Source: Vicinamibacterales bacterium
GTDB lineage: Bacteria; Acidobacteriota; Vicinamibacteria; Vicinamibacterales; UBA8438
Length of the DNA: 64,000 bases
Direction: 5' to 3'
Assembly (NCBI GenBank): GCA_958296065.1
Contig: CATQHX010000014.1
Coordinates: forward strand, 1-64,000
In this document: in pieces, positions 39,301 through 47,650 of the stretch
Position numbering within the stretch: position 1 is the first letter of the stretch
Layout of the letters: the number at the start of each line of letters is the position of its first letter
Notes under the pieces: model-generated
What the model was told of the DNA's origin: nothing
The model's input: the letters and a program-made list of their open reading frames with translations, nothing else
Databases searched by the model: none
Program-made: the position numbers and the translations under genes

Positions 39301-39488
39301 TCAGCTTCCAGCGGATCTTCAACGCGGGCGGCGTCGAGTTCCGCCCGCAGCTCGAAATCTACAACGTGACCAATAGCGACGTCTGGTACGCGGAAGCGTC
39401 GACCAACTACACGTCGGGCGTCTGGGCGCAGCCGAGCCGCTACGTGCTCGGCCGGATGCTGCGGCTGTCGACGCAGTTGAGCTGGTAG
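36366..39488 (+). CDS. TonB-dependent receptor with N-terminal carboxypeptidase-regulatory domain (Oar-like)
   Basis: IGGQVTDNTGGILPGVTVEASSP...DGQGRYSIVNLRPGIYSLTFSLAGF; 1040 aa; plug/barrel features. Confidence 0.85.
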   Translation: MQCVPRTHYTWLLLAGLALWPASAAAQSAIGGQVTDNTGGILPGVTVEASSPELIEGSRIAVTDGQGRYSIVNLRPGIYSLTFSLAGFGSVVQENYDLPSEFTAELDIQLSVGALEETVTVSGAAPTVDVQQASRVQVLSREVLDNVINTGSPWTQAMMVPGVSMAGVDVGGSRYVNDLQLEARGANAKHTTVMQEGMALDLIALEGVPVMYNQDLATQEMAVQAGGGGGNAEMQAGGVVMNIIPKEGGNTFSGQGYVGHTAGGWISNNYSDRLRQAGTTEAEDFNKLFDYSGSIGGPIIQDKLWFHESLRYWGAWTPEPGWLFDDRSQFFNEEDIISTVTRFTFQANPNNKFSATLDRLNKRRGPYIDLPHEARYRGQWQASPESALIQSAFLLDDQRGPDPETARNYQNKGQGWHHAPYWQGQAKWTSTISSRLLFEAGYGSSGVADCCSDPQPNTVFPRWSQNWLQFVHKRDLDRNIQFDSVEDFSWNLPGERVMTNLSYVTGSHNFKTGISYAWGTAEQHRFNNGDISRINIRDGRAYEVLAGNYPFMRLNSVNETGWFVQDAWTVDRVTITGGLRADWLDGSVPPQRVPDGRFARGRDFAEVTCVPCWGPEWSPRIGVAWDVFGDARTALKFSTGKYLTPTTTALPNRVNPMALTTFALPWSDPNGDSIVQDHELDFNRLPANFGSRRLDDIDPDLVREWNIETSVSVERELTRNVSLSVGWYRRSFHDILFTDTGYEGMFIYNQNWEAPGSFRAVEVVNPLNGEVFNVYDLASADLAGQVDNLVTNPIGHTGVYNGIEVALNARLPGGGQLISSLTTQRKITSECDNRGDPNGDRFCDRTDMNRYNVSLPGGASVAYDGVDFKSDFKLGGYFPLPGGAQFSLVLNSVTGRLTGDIQRVDELLPVNWVINRNTVYTADGGAHGRSPTCQGATINGAPCMPGMPVIPDMVQSSITVPVAPAGTIHQLPRTNMLNFSFQRIFNAGGVEFRPQLEIYNVTNSDVWYAEASTNYTSGVWAQPSRYVLGRMLRLSTQLSW

Positions 39489-39668
39489 ATCCTCCCGTCT
39501 CGGGGCCGCGGTCTCCGCTCGCCGGCGGGACCGCGGCCCTTCCTTCTCGATTCCCGTCCGTCGCTCGCACCCACGGGCTGCCTGCCCGGCCGAACAACAC
39601 GTATCGCTGTCGTTCCCCATCCGGGCCCTGTTCCGGCTCGTTGTCCCGATTCCGCGCAACGCGTTACA

Positions 39669-39986
39669 GTGACTCTCGTGGACGAAGCACCGCGACTCAC
39701 GCCGGCCCCTCCCGCCGAGCGGATGCGGGCACTGCGGGCGCTTCGGCAGGAACCGGCCGAGCGCGATATCCGCATGACGGTACCGGACCCCCGCAGGGAC
39801 GAGGTGCGGGCGCGAGTGGCGGACGCAACAGCCCGCCTCTTTCCGCTCTGCGAAGCCGAGGCGCTGGCGTGGATTGAGGCCGTCTCGGATTTCGACGAGC
39901 GTGACGAGAGCAGCGAGGCGGGTCCCCCTTCCTCACGCCACTGGCCGATCTCGATACAGGAGACAGGGGAAGAATGGCCGAGCTGA
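39669..39986 (+). CDS. Hypothetical small protein
   Basis: 105-aa ORF with GTG start; overlaps the following DUF1801 gene by 13 bp; weak. Confidence 0.35.
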   Translation: MTLVDEAPRLTPAPPAERMRALRALRQEPAERDIRMTVPDPRRDEVRARVADATARLFPLCEAEALAWIEAVSDFDERDESSEAGPPSSRHWPISIQETGEEWPS

Positions 39987-40396
39987 AGACCAAGCAGAAC
40001 GACGCGACCGTCGAAGCCTTCCTCGACGGCATCGAGAACGAGAAACGCCGGAAGGACTGCCGCGCCGTCGTCGACCTGATGGCCGCCGTCACGGGCGAGC
40101 CGCCCGCGATGTGGGGCGACAGCATCATCGGTTTCGGCAGCTACCACTACAAGTACGCCACCGGCCGCGAGGGCGACTGGATGGCGACCGGCGTCTCTCC
40201 GCGCAAGCGGAGCCTGACCGTCTACATCATGACCGGTTTCCAGCGGCACGAGGCGTTGATGGGGAAGCTCGGGCGCTACACGACGGGGAAGTCCTGCCTC
40301 TACATCAAGAAGCTCGAGGACATCGACATCGACGTGCTGCGGGAGCTCGTCCGGGAGTCGTTCGAGCGGGTGTCGAAGGGCCAGTACGGCTGGTAA
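39974..40396 (+). CDS. DUF1801 domain protein
   Basis: MWGDSIIGFGSYHYKYATGREGDWMATGVSPRKRSLTVYIMTGF. Confidence 0.8.
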   Translation: MAELKTKQNDATVEAFLDGIENEKRRKDCRAVVDLMAAVTGEPPAMWGDSIIGFGSYHYKYATGREGDWMATGVSPRKRSLTVYIMTGFQRHEALMGKLGRYTTGKSCLYIKKLEDIDIDVLRELVRESFERVSKGQYGW

Positions 40397-40404
40397 CGCG
40401 CAGC

Positions 40405-40495
40405 CGGGAGTCGGCGCCGTAGAACGGAGCGGACTCCTGATCAGGCCCGGGCGGGCGGCAATCGGAGCGACGATTGTCGGGCCAGGGATTCCTGC
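40405..40495. repeat. Dispersed repeat family 2, diverged copy
   Basis: gggagtcggcgccgtagaacggagcggactcc...cgggcggcaatcggagcgacgattgtcgggccaggga matches parts of 30222-30380. Confidence 0.6.
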
Positions 40496-40583
40496 ACGGC
40501 GCGTGCACAGTTTCCTGCCGCACGCGGCCCACGCAATAATCGAAGAGGACGGACGCGGCATCGGAACCGGAGGCAACGGAGGC

Positions 40584-41769
40584 ATGCTGGGCGACACAGA
40601 GCTGATCGGCCGGATCGAGGGCGGCGAGAGCGACCGCGTGGAGTTCACAGCCTCCACAACCGACCTCGACAAGTTCCGGCAGGCGATCTGCGCGTTCGCC
40701 AACGACCTGCCCGGGAGCGGAGAGGCCGGGCTTCTCCTTGTCGGGCTGAGGGACGACGGGGGTTGTGCCGGCTCGACCATCGACGATGCCCTGCTGAAGA
40801 CGCTCGGCGGGTTGCGGATCGACGGGAAGGTACTGCCATTCCCGGTCATGGAGGTCGCCCGGACACGTCTGGGCGACTGCGACGTTGCCGTGGTCCAGGT
40901 GGAGCCCTCGGACAACCCGCCGATGAAGGTGGACGGCCGTTGCTGGATTCGCACCGGGCTCCGGCGAGCGCAGGCCACGGCCGAGGAGGAACGCCGTCTC
41001 ACCGAGAAGCGCCGCTGGGGCACCATTCCCTACGACATGCAGGGAGTTCCCGGGGCCACGGTGGAGGCCGACCTGGACATGCGGGTGTTCGAGAACGACT
41101 ACCTGCCCTGCGCGGTTTCCCCGGAAGTGCTCGCGGAGAACCGGCGGGATCGAGGGGAGCAACTGAGAGCGTTGCGTCTCATGGCGCCCAACGGCGCGCC
41201 GACGGTCACGGCAATCCTCGTACTGGGCAGGGATCCGCGCTACTGGTTCCCCGGCGCGTACCTGCAGTTCGTCCGCTACGGCGGCACCGCCGTGACGGAT
41301 GAAATCCTGGACCACGCCGAGCTCTCGGGACCGCTTCCGGAGCAGTTGCGCGAAGCGGACCGCTTGCTGAGATTGAATATCTCCCACGCGCTCGATACGC
41401 GCGGAGAACGGCACGTGGAGGAGCGGAGCTATCCCTACGAGGCGCTCCGTGAACTCCTTCGCAACGCGGCGATTCACAGGAACTACGAGAATTCTCACAC
41501 CCCCGTACGAGTCTCCTGGCTCGCCGACCGTGTGGAAATCCTGAGCCCCGGTTCCACGTTCGGGGAAGTCGGTCGCGACAACTTCGGACGGGAGCGACCT
41601 CCTACCGCAATCCCACCATCGCCGAAGCGATGAAGAACATGGGCTTCATGCAGCGCTTCGGAATCGGCATCGAGACGGCGCGCAGGACATTGGCGGCAAA
41701 CGGCAATCCACCGCCGGAGTTCGACGTGCAGGACGCCTTCGTGCTGGTCACCGTTCGGAGACGGCCATG
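40584..41769 (+). pseudogene. AlbA_2 (Schlafen-like) ATP-binding protein, frameshifted near 41585-41610
   Basis: ESDRVEFTAS..DLDKFRQAICAFANDLPGSGEAGLLLVGLRDDG; LRELLRNAAIHRNYENSHTPVRVSWLADRVEILSPG; homologous C-terminus YRNPTIAEAMKNMGFMQRFGIGIETARRTL lies in another frame. Confidence 0.75.
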
Positions 41770-42762
41770 ACGGCCATGACGACCGTCGCCTTCTTCAACA
41801 ACAAGGGGGGCGTGGGCCAGACGTCGCTCGTCTATCACCTGGCCTGGATGCTGGGGGAGCGCGGCCGGCGCGTCATCGCCGCGGACCTGGATCCCCAGGC
41901 CGACCTGACCGGAATGTTTCTCGACGAGGCGCGGCGGGAGCGGCTGTGGCGAAATGGCAACGAGGGCACGGTAGACGAGGGCGTCGCCCCTCTGTTCGAG
42001 GGCACCGGGGATATCGTCGAGTCTCCGCACATCGAGGAGGTCGGCGAGAAGATCGGGTTGCTGATGGGTGACCTCGGCCTCTCCAGACGGGAGGACGAGC
42101 TCTCCACGCAATGGCCGAAGTGCCTGGACGGGGACAGGCGGGCCTTTCGCGTCACGACCGCGTTCGCGCGGCTGATCGCACGCGCCGGAAAGCAGTTCGG
42201 AGCCGATCTGGCGCTGCTGGACGTCGGCCCGAATCTCGGCGCGATCAACCGCGCCGCCCTGGTCGCCAGCGATCATGTCGTCATACCGCTGGCTCCCGAC
42301 CTGTTTTCGTTGCAGGGGCTGAGAAACGTGGGGCCGACACTCCGGGATTGGCGGAAGGCCTGGCAGAGGCGCATGAGCGGTAAACCGGAAGCGTTGGATA
42401 TCGAACTGCCAGCGGGCGACATGGAGCCGCTCGGCTACGTCATCATGCGGCATTCCATACGGCTATCCAGACCCGTTCAGGCGTATGGCCGATGGATCGA
42501 CAAGATCCCGTCGGAGTACGCGAATGCTGTGGCGAGAGGCGATCCACCGCCGGTGCCGGCGGTGCAGGACCCGAACTGTATGGCGCACCTGAAGGACTAC
42601 CGCTCGCTCATGCCCATGGCGCAGGAGGCCAACCTTCCCATGTTCCTGCTGAAGCCGGCCCACGGCGCCATCGGTGCGCATCAACAGGCCGTCCGTGACT
42701 GCTACACGGACTTCCAAAGCTTCGCGCGGGAGCTGATCGGACGTCTCGACGGCGGTTCCTGA
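41767..42762 (+). CDS. ParA/Soj-like ATPase with atypical Walker A
   Basis: VAFFNNKGGVGQTSLVYHLAWMLGERGRRVIAADLDPQADLTGMFL; ATGA overlap with the frame-corrected end of the AlbA_2 gene. Confidence 0.85.
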   Translation: MTAMTTVAFFNNKGGVGQTSLVYHLAWMLGERGRRVIAADLDPQADLTGMFLDEARRERLWRNGNEGTVDEGVAPLFEGTGDIVESPHIEEVGEKIGLLMGDLGLSRREDELSTQWPKCLDGDRRAFRVTTAFARLIARAGKQFGADLALLDVGPNLGAINRAALVASDHVVIPLAPDLFSLQGLRNVGPTLRDWRKAWQRRMSGKPEALDIELPAGDMEPLGYVIMRHSIRLSRPVQAYGRWIDKIPSEYANAVARGDPPPVPAVQDPNCMAHLKDYRSLMPMAQEANLPMFLLKPAHGAIGAHQQAVRDCYTDFQSFARELIGRLDGGS

Positions 42763-42873
42763 CGCCCGCAGGTCAATGCGGATGCCATCGCCAGTTGTCC
42801 ATCGTGTTGCCGTTTTCCGACGCCAAGATGCCATGCTCCGGCAGGTCGGCGAGCGCTCTGTCGCGACGACGAA

Positions 42874-43098
42874 TCACCGGCTGTGCACGTGCAGCGTCCC
42901 GCCGGCCGGGATGCCGTCCTCGGTCGTGACGAGTCGCGACGACGAATCACCGGCTGTGCACGTGCAGCCGACCGGCTGATAGCCCGGGGAGGTCCACGAA
43001 CGGAAGGGATGACGCACTCCTTCCGGCAGATCTAGCCACCTGTCGCGTAGCTCAACCAGTCGTTTGAGCTTCCAGGGCTTCCGATGCGGATGCGCCAC
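42874..43098 (-). CDS. Small hypothetical protein (weak)
   Basis: MAHPHRKPWKLKRLVELRDRWLDLPEGVRHPF...; 74 aa; C-terminal coding region spans a 34-bp direct repeat. Confidence 0.35.
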   Translation of the reverse strand: MAHPHRKPWKLKRLVELRDRWLDLPEGVRHPFRSWTSPGYQPVGCTCTAGDSSSRLVTTEDGIPAGGTLHVHSR

Positions 43099-43240
43099 AA
43101 CCTATTGACAATAAAGGCTTTCACCTCTGGCGTTGGAATGCGTTCCCCTCAGTGTGCCCCCCGTTCCGAAATCGAAGCCGACGCATCTCGCTGACGCGCG
43201 GCGGACGGCTCCGGACTACGTCAGGTCGTTGCCCGAATCC

Positions 43241-43414
43241 TCACCGGCCGAAACCGGCCGGCGCGGCGGCAACCACGTACTCTCGCCCGGAGGCCTCCTG
43301 TCTGGCTCGAATGTCCCTGAACATCGCGTCAACGTCGTAGTTGAATCGGGCGGCGTACTCCTGCCGGATGGCCCGGAGTTCAGCGATGATCGGGTCCCTC
43401 TCCCTCGTCTCCAT
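43241..43414 (-). CDS. Small antitoxin-like protein
   Basis: METRERDPIIAELRAIRQEYAARFNYDVDAMFRDIRARQEASGREYV; short charged helical protein. Confidence 0.45.
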   Translation of the reverse strand: METRERDPIIAELRAIRQEYAARFNYDVDAMFRDIRARQEASGREYVVAAAPAGFGR

Positions 43415-43620
43415 GGTCGTACCCCTCCGTGAGTTACTGAACCATGCTGCACCGTGCTGCACAGCCACAGGTTGCCGTCACGTATCAAGGCAGCGATAGC
43501 AACGAATACAGTCAAGAAGCCCAGAATTTATTGAAGTCTCTGTCAGAACACGCCAGGTCCGCCCACGATTCCACCCACGCGGGACCGCCGCCTCCGGCCG
43601 GGAGCCGACGTTATCACCTG

Positions 43621-43697
43621 GGGTAACCGTTCGGTCGTGCCGGTATAGTGAAGTGGTCCCGCCTATGCGGAGTTCTGCATAGGCGGGACCACCTCAC
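43621..43697. mobile_element. Solitary IS-end-like sequence followed by a 21-bp-arm hairpin
   Basis: gggtaaccgttcggtcgtgccggta matches the end at 52231; hairpin gtgaagtggtcccgcctatgc(ggagttct)gcataggcgggaccacctcac, 20/21 paired. Confidence 0.55.
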
Positions 43698-43827
43698 CGG
43701 ACCACCTCGGCACGGTCGTCGCCTGGGGCCGCGGGGCAGTTGGGGTTCGACTCATGAACATCGGACGGCGCTGCTCGTAGTTGTTCGCAGCCGTGGGCGC
43801 TATCGGCACGGAGCGTAGAATCCCGGC

Positions 43828-44280
43828 ATGAGCGGTCAGGCCTGCTACCACTGCAACCAGTGGGTCGAGGAAGGCGAGGCGCACGACTGCTGGACGACGA
43901 CCGAGGCGGCGCTGACGGCCGACCTCTCGGAGGACCTACAGGAGGCCTGGGAGCGGTTGCGCGAGACCGCGGCCGAGTTGGGTGACCAACGAATCTACGC
44001 GTCGCACAAGTCGATCATGTTCGCGAGGGAGTCCTGCTACTTCTTCGTCCGACCGAAGCGGACCTTCCTTGAGCTGTGCGTCTTCCTCGGCCGCGCCATC
44101 GAGTCCCCGCAGGTGCGCCGTGTGGACCGCGTGTCGAAGTCCAAGCTGCGGCACACGATTCCCGTCCGCCATCGGGACGAGGTGGAGCCACCCATCACCG
44201 ACTGGCTGGCCGAGGCTTACGAGCTGTGCGGCGGGCCGTCCGTCTCGAAGTCGCAGCCGGGCGCCGGATCCGGGACGTAG
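43828..44280 (+). CDS. DUF5655 domain protein with N-terminal zinc-ribbon-like motif
   Basis: CYHCNQWVEEGEAHDCW; FFVRPKRTFLELCVFLGRAIESPQVRRVDRVSKSKLRHTIPVRHRDEVEPPITDWLAEAYEL. Confidence 0.75.
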   Translation: MSGQACYHCNQWVEEGEAHDCWTTTEAALTADLSEDLQEAWERLRETAAELGDQRIYASHKSIMFARESCYFFVRPKRTFLELCVFLGRAIESPQVRRVDRVSKSKLRHTIPVRHRDEVEPPITDWLAEAYELCGGPSVSKSQPGAGSGT

Positions 44281-44617
44281 TCCGCGATCGGGCGGCATCG
44301 GGGATGACGGCAATGATCTACATGCCCACCAGCGCGGCGGTCGCCGAGGCGACACGGCTGCGGGCGACGTCGTCGAGCGCGGCCAGACTGGCGTCCCGGC
44401 TGGCCGGATCTCGCCCGACGTGCAGGCGTGGATCGAGCAACACAGCGGCGCGCCGAGGCTGCTCGACGATGCCGCGACGGACGTCGATTTCGGACGCCCC
44501 GTTGGGGTCGAGGGGTGGGGATCTGGTACGCGACGGTGGCCGGGCGAGGAGACCCCTCCGAGGTCGATGGTATGCTCCCGCGACGGGTCCGTGCGGACTG
44601 GAAGGGGAACGCTGTCA

Positions 44618-46258
44618 TTGAGTCTGCTGGGACATCTCGTACCCGGGTGGCACCCGGAGCGCGCGGCGACAATCGCGCTCGCTCACATTCTCGACCTTGA
44701 TGCCTCTCCGGGCATGGCGTCGGCGTTCGTCGATCTCGTCGGGGAGACGGGCTCCCTCAATTTCGAGCCGGATCGCATCGCCAGCGACCCCGACCAGAAG
44801 GACGACAGCCGGCCGGACGTGACGATCTACGACGCAACGGGGAAACGGCGCGTGTTCCTGGAGGCTACGTTCTGGGAGGGCGTGCCCGCGGCGCAGCCCG
44901 TTGAGTATCTCCGCAAGCTTTCCGGCGACCTGCCTTCGGGCCTCGTGTACATCACACCGCGAAAGCGGGTTCAGTCCCTGTGGGATGTCCTGCACCAGAG
45001 GTGCGCGGGCAATCTGGAGATCGAAGTCGAGGACGAACCGCTGACGAACGAAGCGGTCCGGGCGCGAGTCGGCCCTCGTGTGCTCCTGGTTGCGAGCTGG
45101 GCATACGTGCTCGAGACCCTGCAGCGCGTCGCCGAGCATCCGGCCGTCGAACAGGACATCGTCCAGCTTCGAGGCCTCGCGAAACGGATGGAGACGGCGG
45201 CGTTCCTGCCGCTGGGGAAGGACGAGGTCGCCGACGCGGCGCTCGCACGCCGCCTGCTCTGTTACCGCGACCTGGTCCACACGATCGCGGGGCGACTCAA
45301 GGAGGACGGGCTGGCGACGGACGTGAAGTACAGCCAGCCTTCCTTCCGGATGCGGCGCGACGAGGGCTGCGCCATGCGCGTGCACGGCAGGTTCGATCTG
45401 CGGTTCGGCATCGAGCTCGGCGCCTGGCGCGATTCCGGAATCACGCCGCTCTGGTGTGTCCTGACTGGGTCGGAGTCCTTCAGCACGCTCGGGCACTGGC
45501 TGCGGATCAAGCAGCGTTTCGATGGCGTGCGATCGTACGGCGACTGGTTGTACATACCCGTTCGGCTGAAGACCGGTGTCGACGAAGCGGCTGTGGTCGA
45601 CGATGCGGTCGACAGGATGCGCGGCATCGCAGACGTGCTGCTGGACGTGTTCAAGAACCGGCCTCCGGCCCACCCCGCGCCGATCGCGCGCCGGAGCGTC
45701 CTGGCGGAGGTCATTCCTGAGGTCATGCAACGCGAACCGGCGGTCACGCAAGCGTTGCACTACATTCTCGAGGCGTCATCCGACCTCGCCCGGACGTTCG
45801 TCGAGTTGCTGGAGGGCGGGCGGTTCGAAATCGGGCGGATCGGAAGCGAGTGGTTCTACGCGAAGGGGGTCAAGCCGGATCTGTCGATCCACGACACGGG
45901 GGAGACATGCCGGATGTTCGTGGAGAACAAGTTCGACGCGCCGCTGACCCCGGGACAGCCAGTCGGCTATCTGAAAGCGCTTGATCCCCACCCCGCGTCG
46001 GTCCTTGCCTTCATCGCACCGGAGCACCGGATCGACGACCTGTGGAAGGAGTTGAAGGGGAAGTGTACCGCCGCGAAACTCGAACTCGCGGAGGATTCTC
46101 GGACGGTCGACCGTCGCCGGATACGGGTCGACAAGCGCACCATGCTCATCACGAGCTGGAAGCGGGTGCTCGACGCGCTGCAGGAGGCCGCGGCGAAGCG
46201 CGGCCTCTCGGCCACCGAACAGGAAATCGTCCAACTCCGCAGCCTTACGGGACGGTGA
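44618..46258 (+). CDS. Uncharacterised protein with two PD-(D/E)XK-like domains flanking a conserved C-domain
   Basis: TTG start after ggaagggga; PDVTIYDATGKRRVFLEATF and PDLSIHDTGETCRMFVENKF repeats; internal duplication. Confidence 0.65.
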   Translation: MSLLGHLVPGWHPERAATIALAHILDLDASPGMASAFVDLVGETGSLNFEPDRIASDPDQKDDSRPDVTIYDATGKRRVFLEATFWEGVPAAQPVEYLRKLSGDLPSGLVYITPRKRVQSLWDVLHQRCAGNLEIEVEDEPLTNEAVRARVGPRVLLVASWAYVLETLQRVAEHPAVEQDIVQLRGLAKRMETAAFLPLGKDEVADAALARRLLCYRDLVHTIAGRLKEDGLATDVKYSQPSFRMRRDEGCAMRVHGRFDLRFGIELGAWRDSGITPLWCVLTGSESFSTLGHWLRIKQRFDGVRSYGDWLYIPVRLKTGVDEAAVVDDAVDRMRGIADVLLDVFKNRPPAHPAPIARRSVLAEVIPEVMQREPAVTQALHYILEASSDLARTFVELLEGGRFEIGRIGSEWFYAKGVKPDLSIHDTGETCRMFVENKFDAPLTPGQPVGYLKALDPHPASVLAFIAPEHRIDDLWKELKGKCTAAKLELAEDSRTVDRRRIRVDKRTMLITSWKRVLDALQEAAAKRGLSATEQEIVQLRSLTGR

Positions 46259-46264
46259 AATCGG

Positions 46265-46720
46265 ATGACGACCGACGTGTTCTCGCCACTGAGCGCGGTC
46301 GAGCTGACGGACGCGCGCGTGCCACGTCGTCTGCTCAACTACGGCGGGTTGATCGATCCGATCGCGGACAGGCTGGTCGCGGATCCGGCCGCCGGCACGA
46401 CAGCGGCGAATGTCCGTCAGTTCGGTCGCTGGTTGAGGGTCCACGACAAGTTCGACGTTCACCTCGTCGTTAGCCTCACCCTGTGGCGCAACCACGGAGT
46501 CACGCCGTTGTGGTGCAACTGCCATACGCCCGAGGGCGTGGCGCGCCGGCTTCAAGCGCGGTTCGATGGCGCGCGGGTAGAGGAGGGTACGGGCGGTTGG
46601 CTCAACCTGTGCATTCCGATCCGCCTCGCCACCGGCGTCGAGCGGGACCGCGTCGTCGGCGATGCCGTGCGGCAGATGCGCACGATTACGGACGAGTTGA
46701 GGGATGCGCCGTCCGGTTGA
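46265..46720 (+). CDS. Second copy of the C-domain, separated from 44618-46258 by an in-frame TGA
   Basis: FSPLSAVELTDARVPRRLLNYGGLIDPIADRL...NHGVTPLWC...LCIPIRLATGVERDRVVGDAV matches residues after the first nuclease-like domain upstream. Confidence 0.65.
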   Translation: MTTDVFSPLSAVELTDARVPRRLLNYGGLIDPIADRLVADPAAGTTAANVRQFGRWLRVHDKFDVHLVVSLTLWRNHGVTPLWCNCHTPEGVARRLQARFDGARVEEGTGGWLNLCIPIRLATGVERDRVVGDAVRQMRTITDELRDAPSG

Positions 46721-47242
46721 GGTTGGACGTCGCTGCGACCTAATTCCTCGACGCCGGCCGGGCTGCTTGGCGTACGCATGCGCGCATTCGGCTGGGGGCG
46801 CCGCCGAACTCACGCAACGCGACGATCGCCGTGTGGATCTCGCCGCCGGCAGCGGACGTGGGGGCGTTCTCCGTGCCGCGCCCGGTGCGCCGCGTGCCAC
46901 AGCGGGTACGAACTGCTCGGCGTTCCAGCGTTGCAGACTGCGCAATTCCCAGATTGATCGGGCTGGTCGAACCGGACCCCACGTGCGACAGAACGCCTGA
47001 GGTCTTCCACTGCCTGTACACGACCAGCGGCTTTCGCACCGAACTCCCACGGATCGCCACATCGTGTGGCGCACCGACGGCTGCAGATAACGCTCTCGAC
47101 GACTCTCGACGGCAGGGGCCTTCCGAACAGGCATCCCGCAATTTACCTGACAGCGCCCTGACAGCGCCCCCAAAACCTGCCTGAACCGAGAACGGCGCTA
47201 CTACGCATATCCACGCCCCGCTCATCCCCTCAATGGACGGGT

Positions 47243-47286
47243 CAAAACCGTCCGGTATGACCAGCTGGTCATACTGGCCGGTTTTG
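47243..47286. repeat. 44-bp near-perfect palindrome
   Basis: caaaaccgtccggtatgaccag|ctggtcatactggccggttttg, 20/22 paired; perfect core tatgaccagctggtcata. Confidence 0.9.
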
Positions 47287-47650
47287 GGTGTCCACCGAGG
47301 CTCATTCAGCCCCTGCGAAGAGTTCTATGCTGTACCCTGCTGTACCCCCCCAACGTAAATCAAACGTAAATCGGGGACTGCCCAGCACGCCCCACACCTC
47401 AAACGTCCGCTGGGCTCCGTTCAGCCCCAAGCCTCTATGCGGCGGCGGAACCGCCGGGCCGTCCTCCCGTCCTCGGTCAGAAGGCGGGGCATCAAACGCG
47501 CGATGACAAACGCCCGAGAAGAATCTCGAAGAAATGACGCAAGCAGGCGGAGGCCGAACAGACTGACGAAACCGGGGTCCCTTTTCAAGTTGCCATTTCC
47601 ACGTGATCGGCGGGAAGCACGGCGGCCCGCGGCCTTCCAGGGTCAACTGC

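Noticed and set aside
42861-42967. CRISPR-like repeat
   Set aside because: Only two repeat units, no further spacers, no cas genes.
46740-47640. Several small ORFs in the gap (e.g. 46831-47184, 47302-47670)
   Set aside because: No convincing start sites or recognisable families; composition resembles non-coding or decayed DNA.
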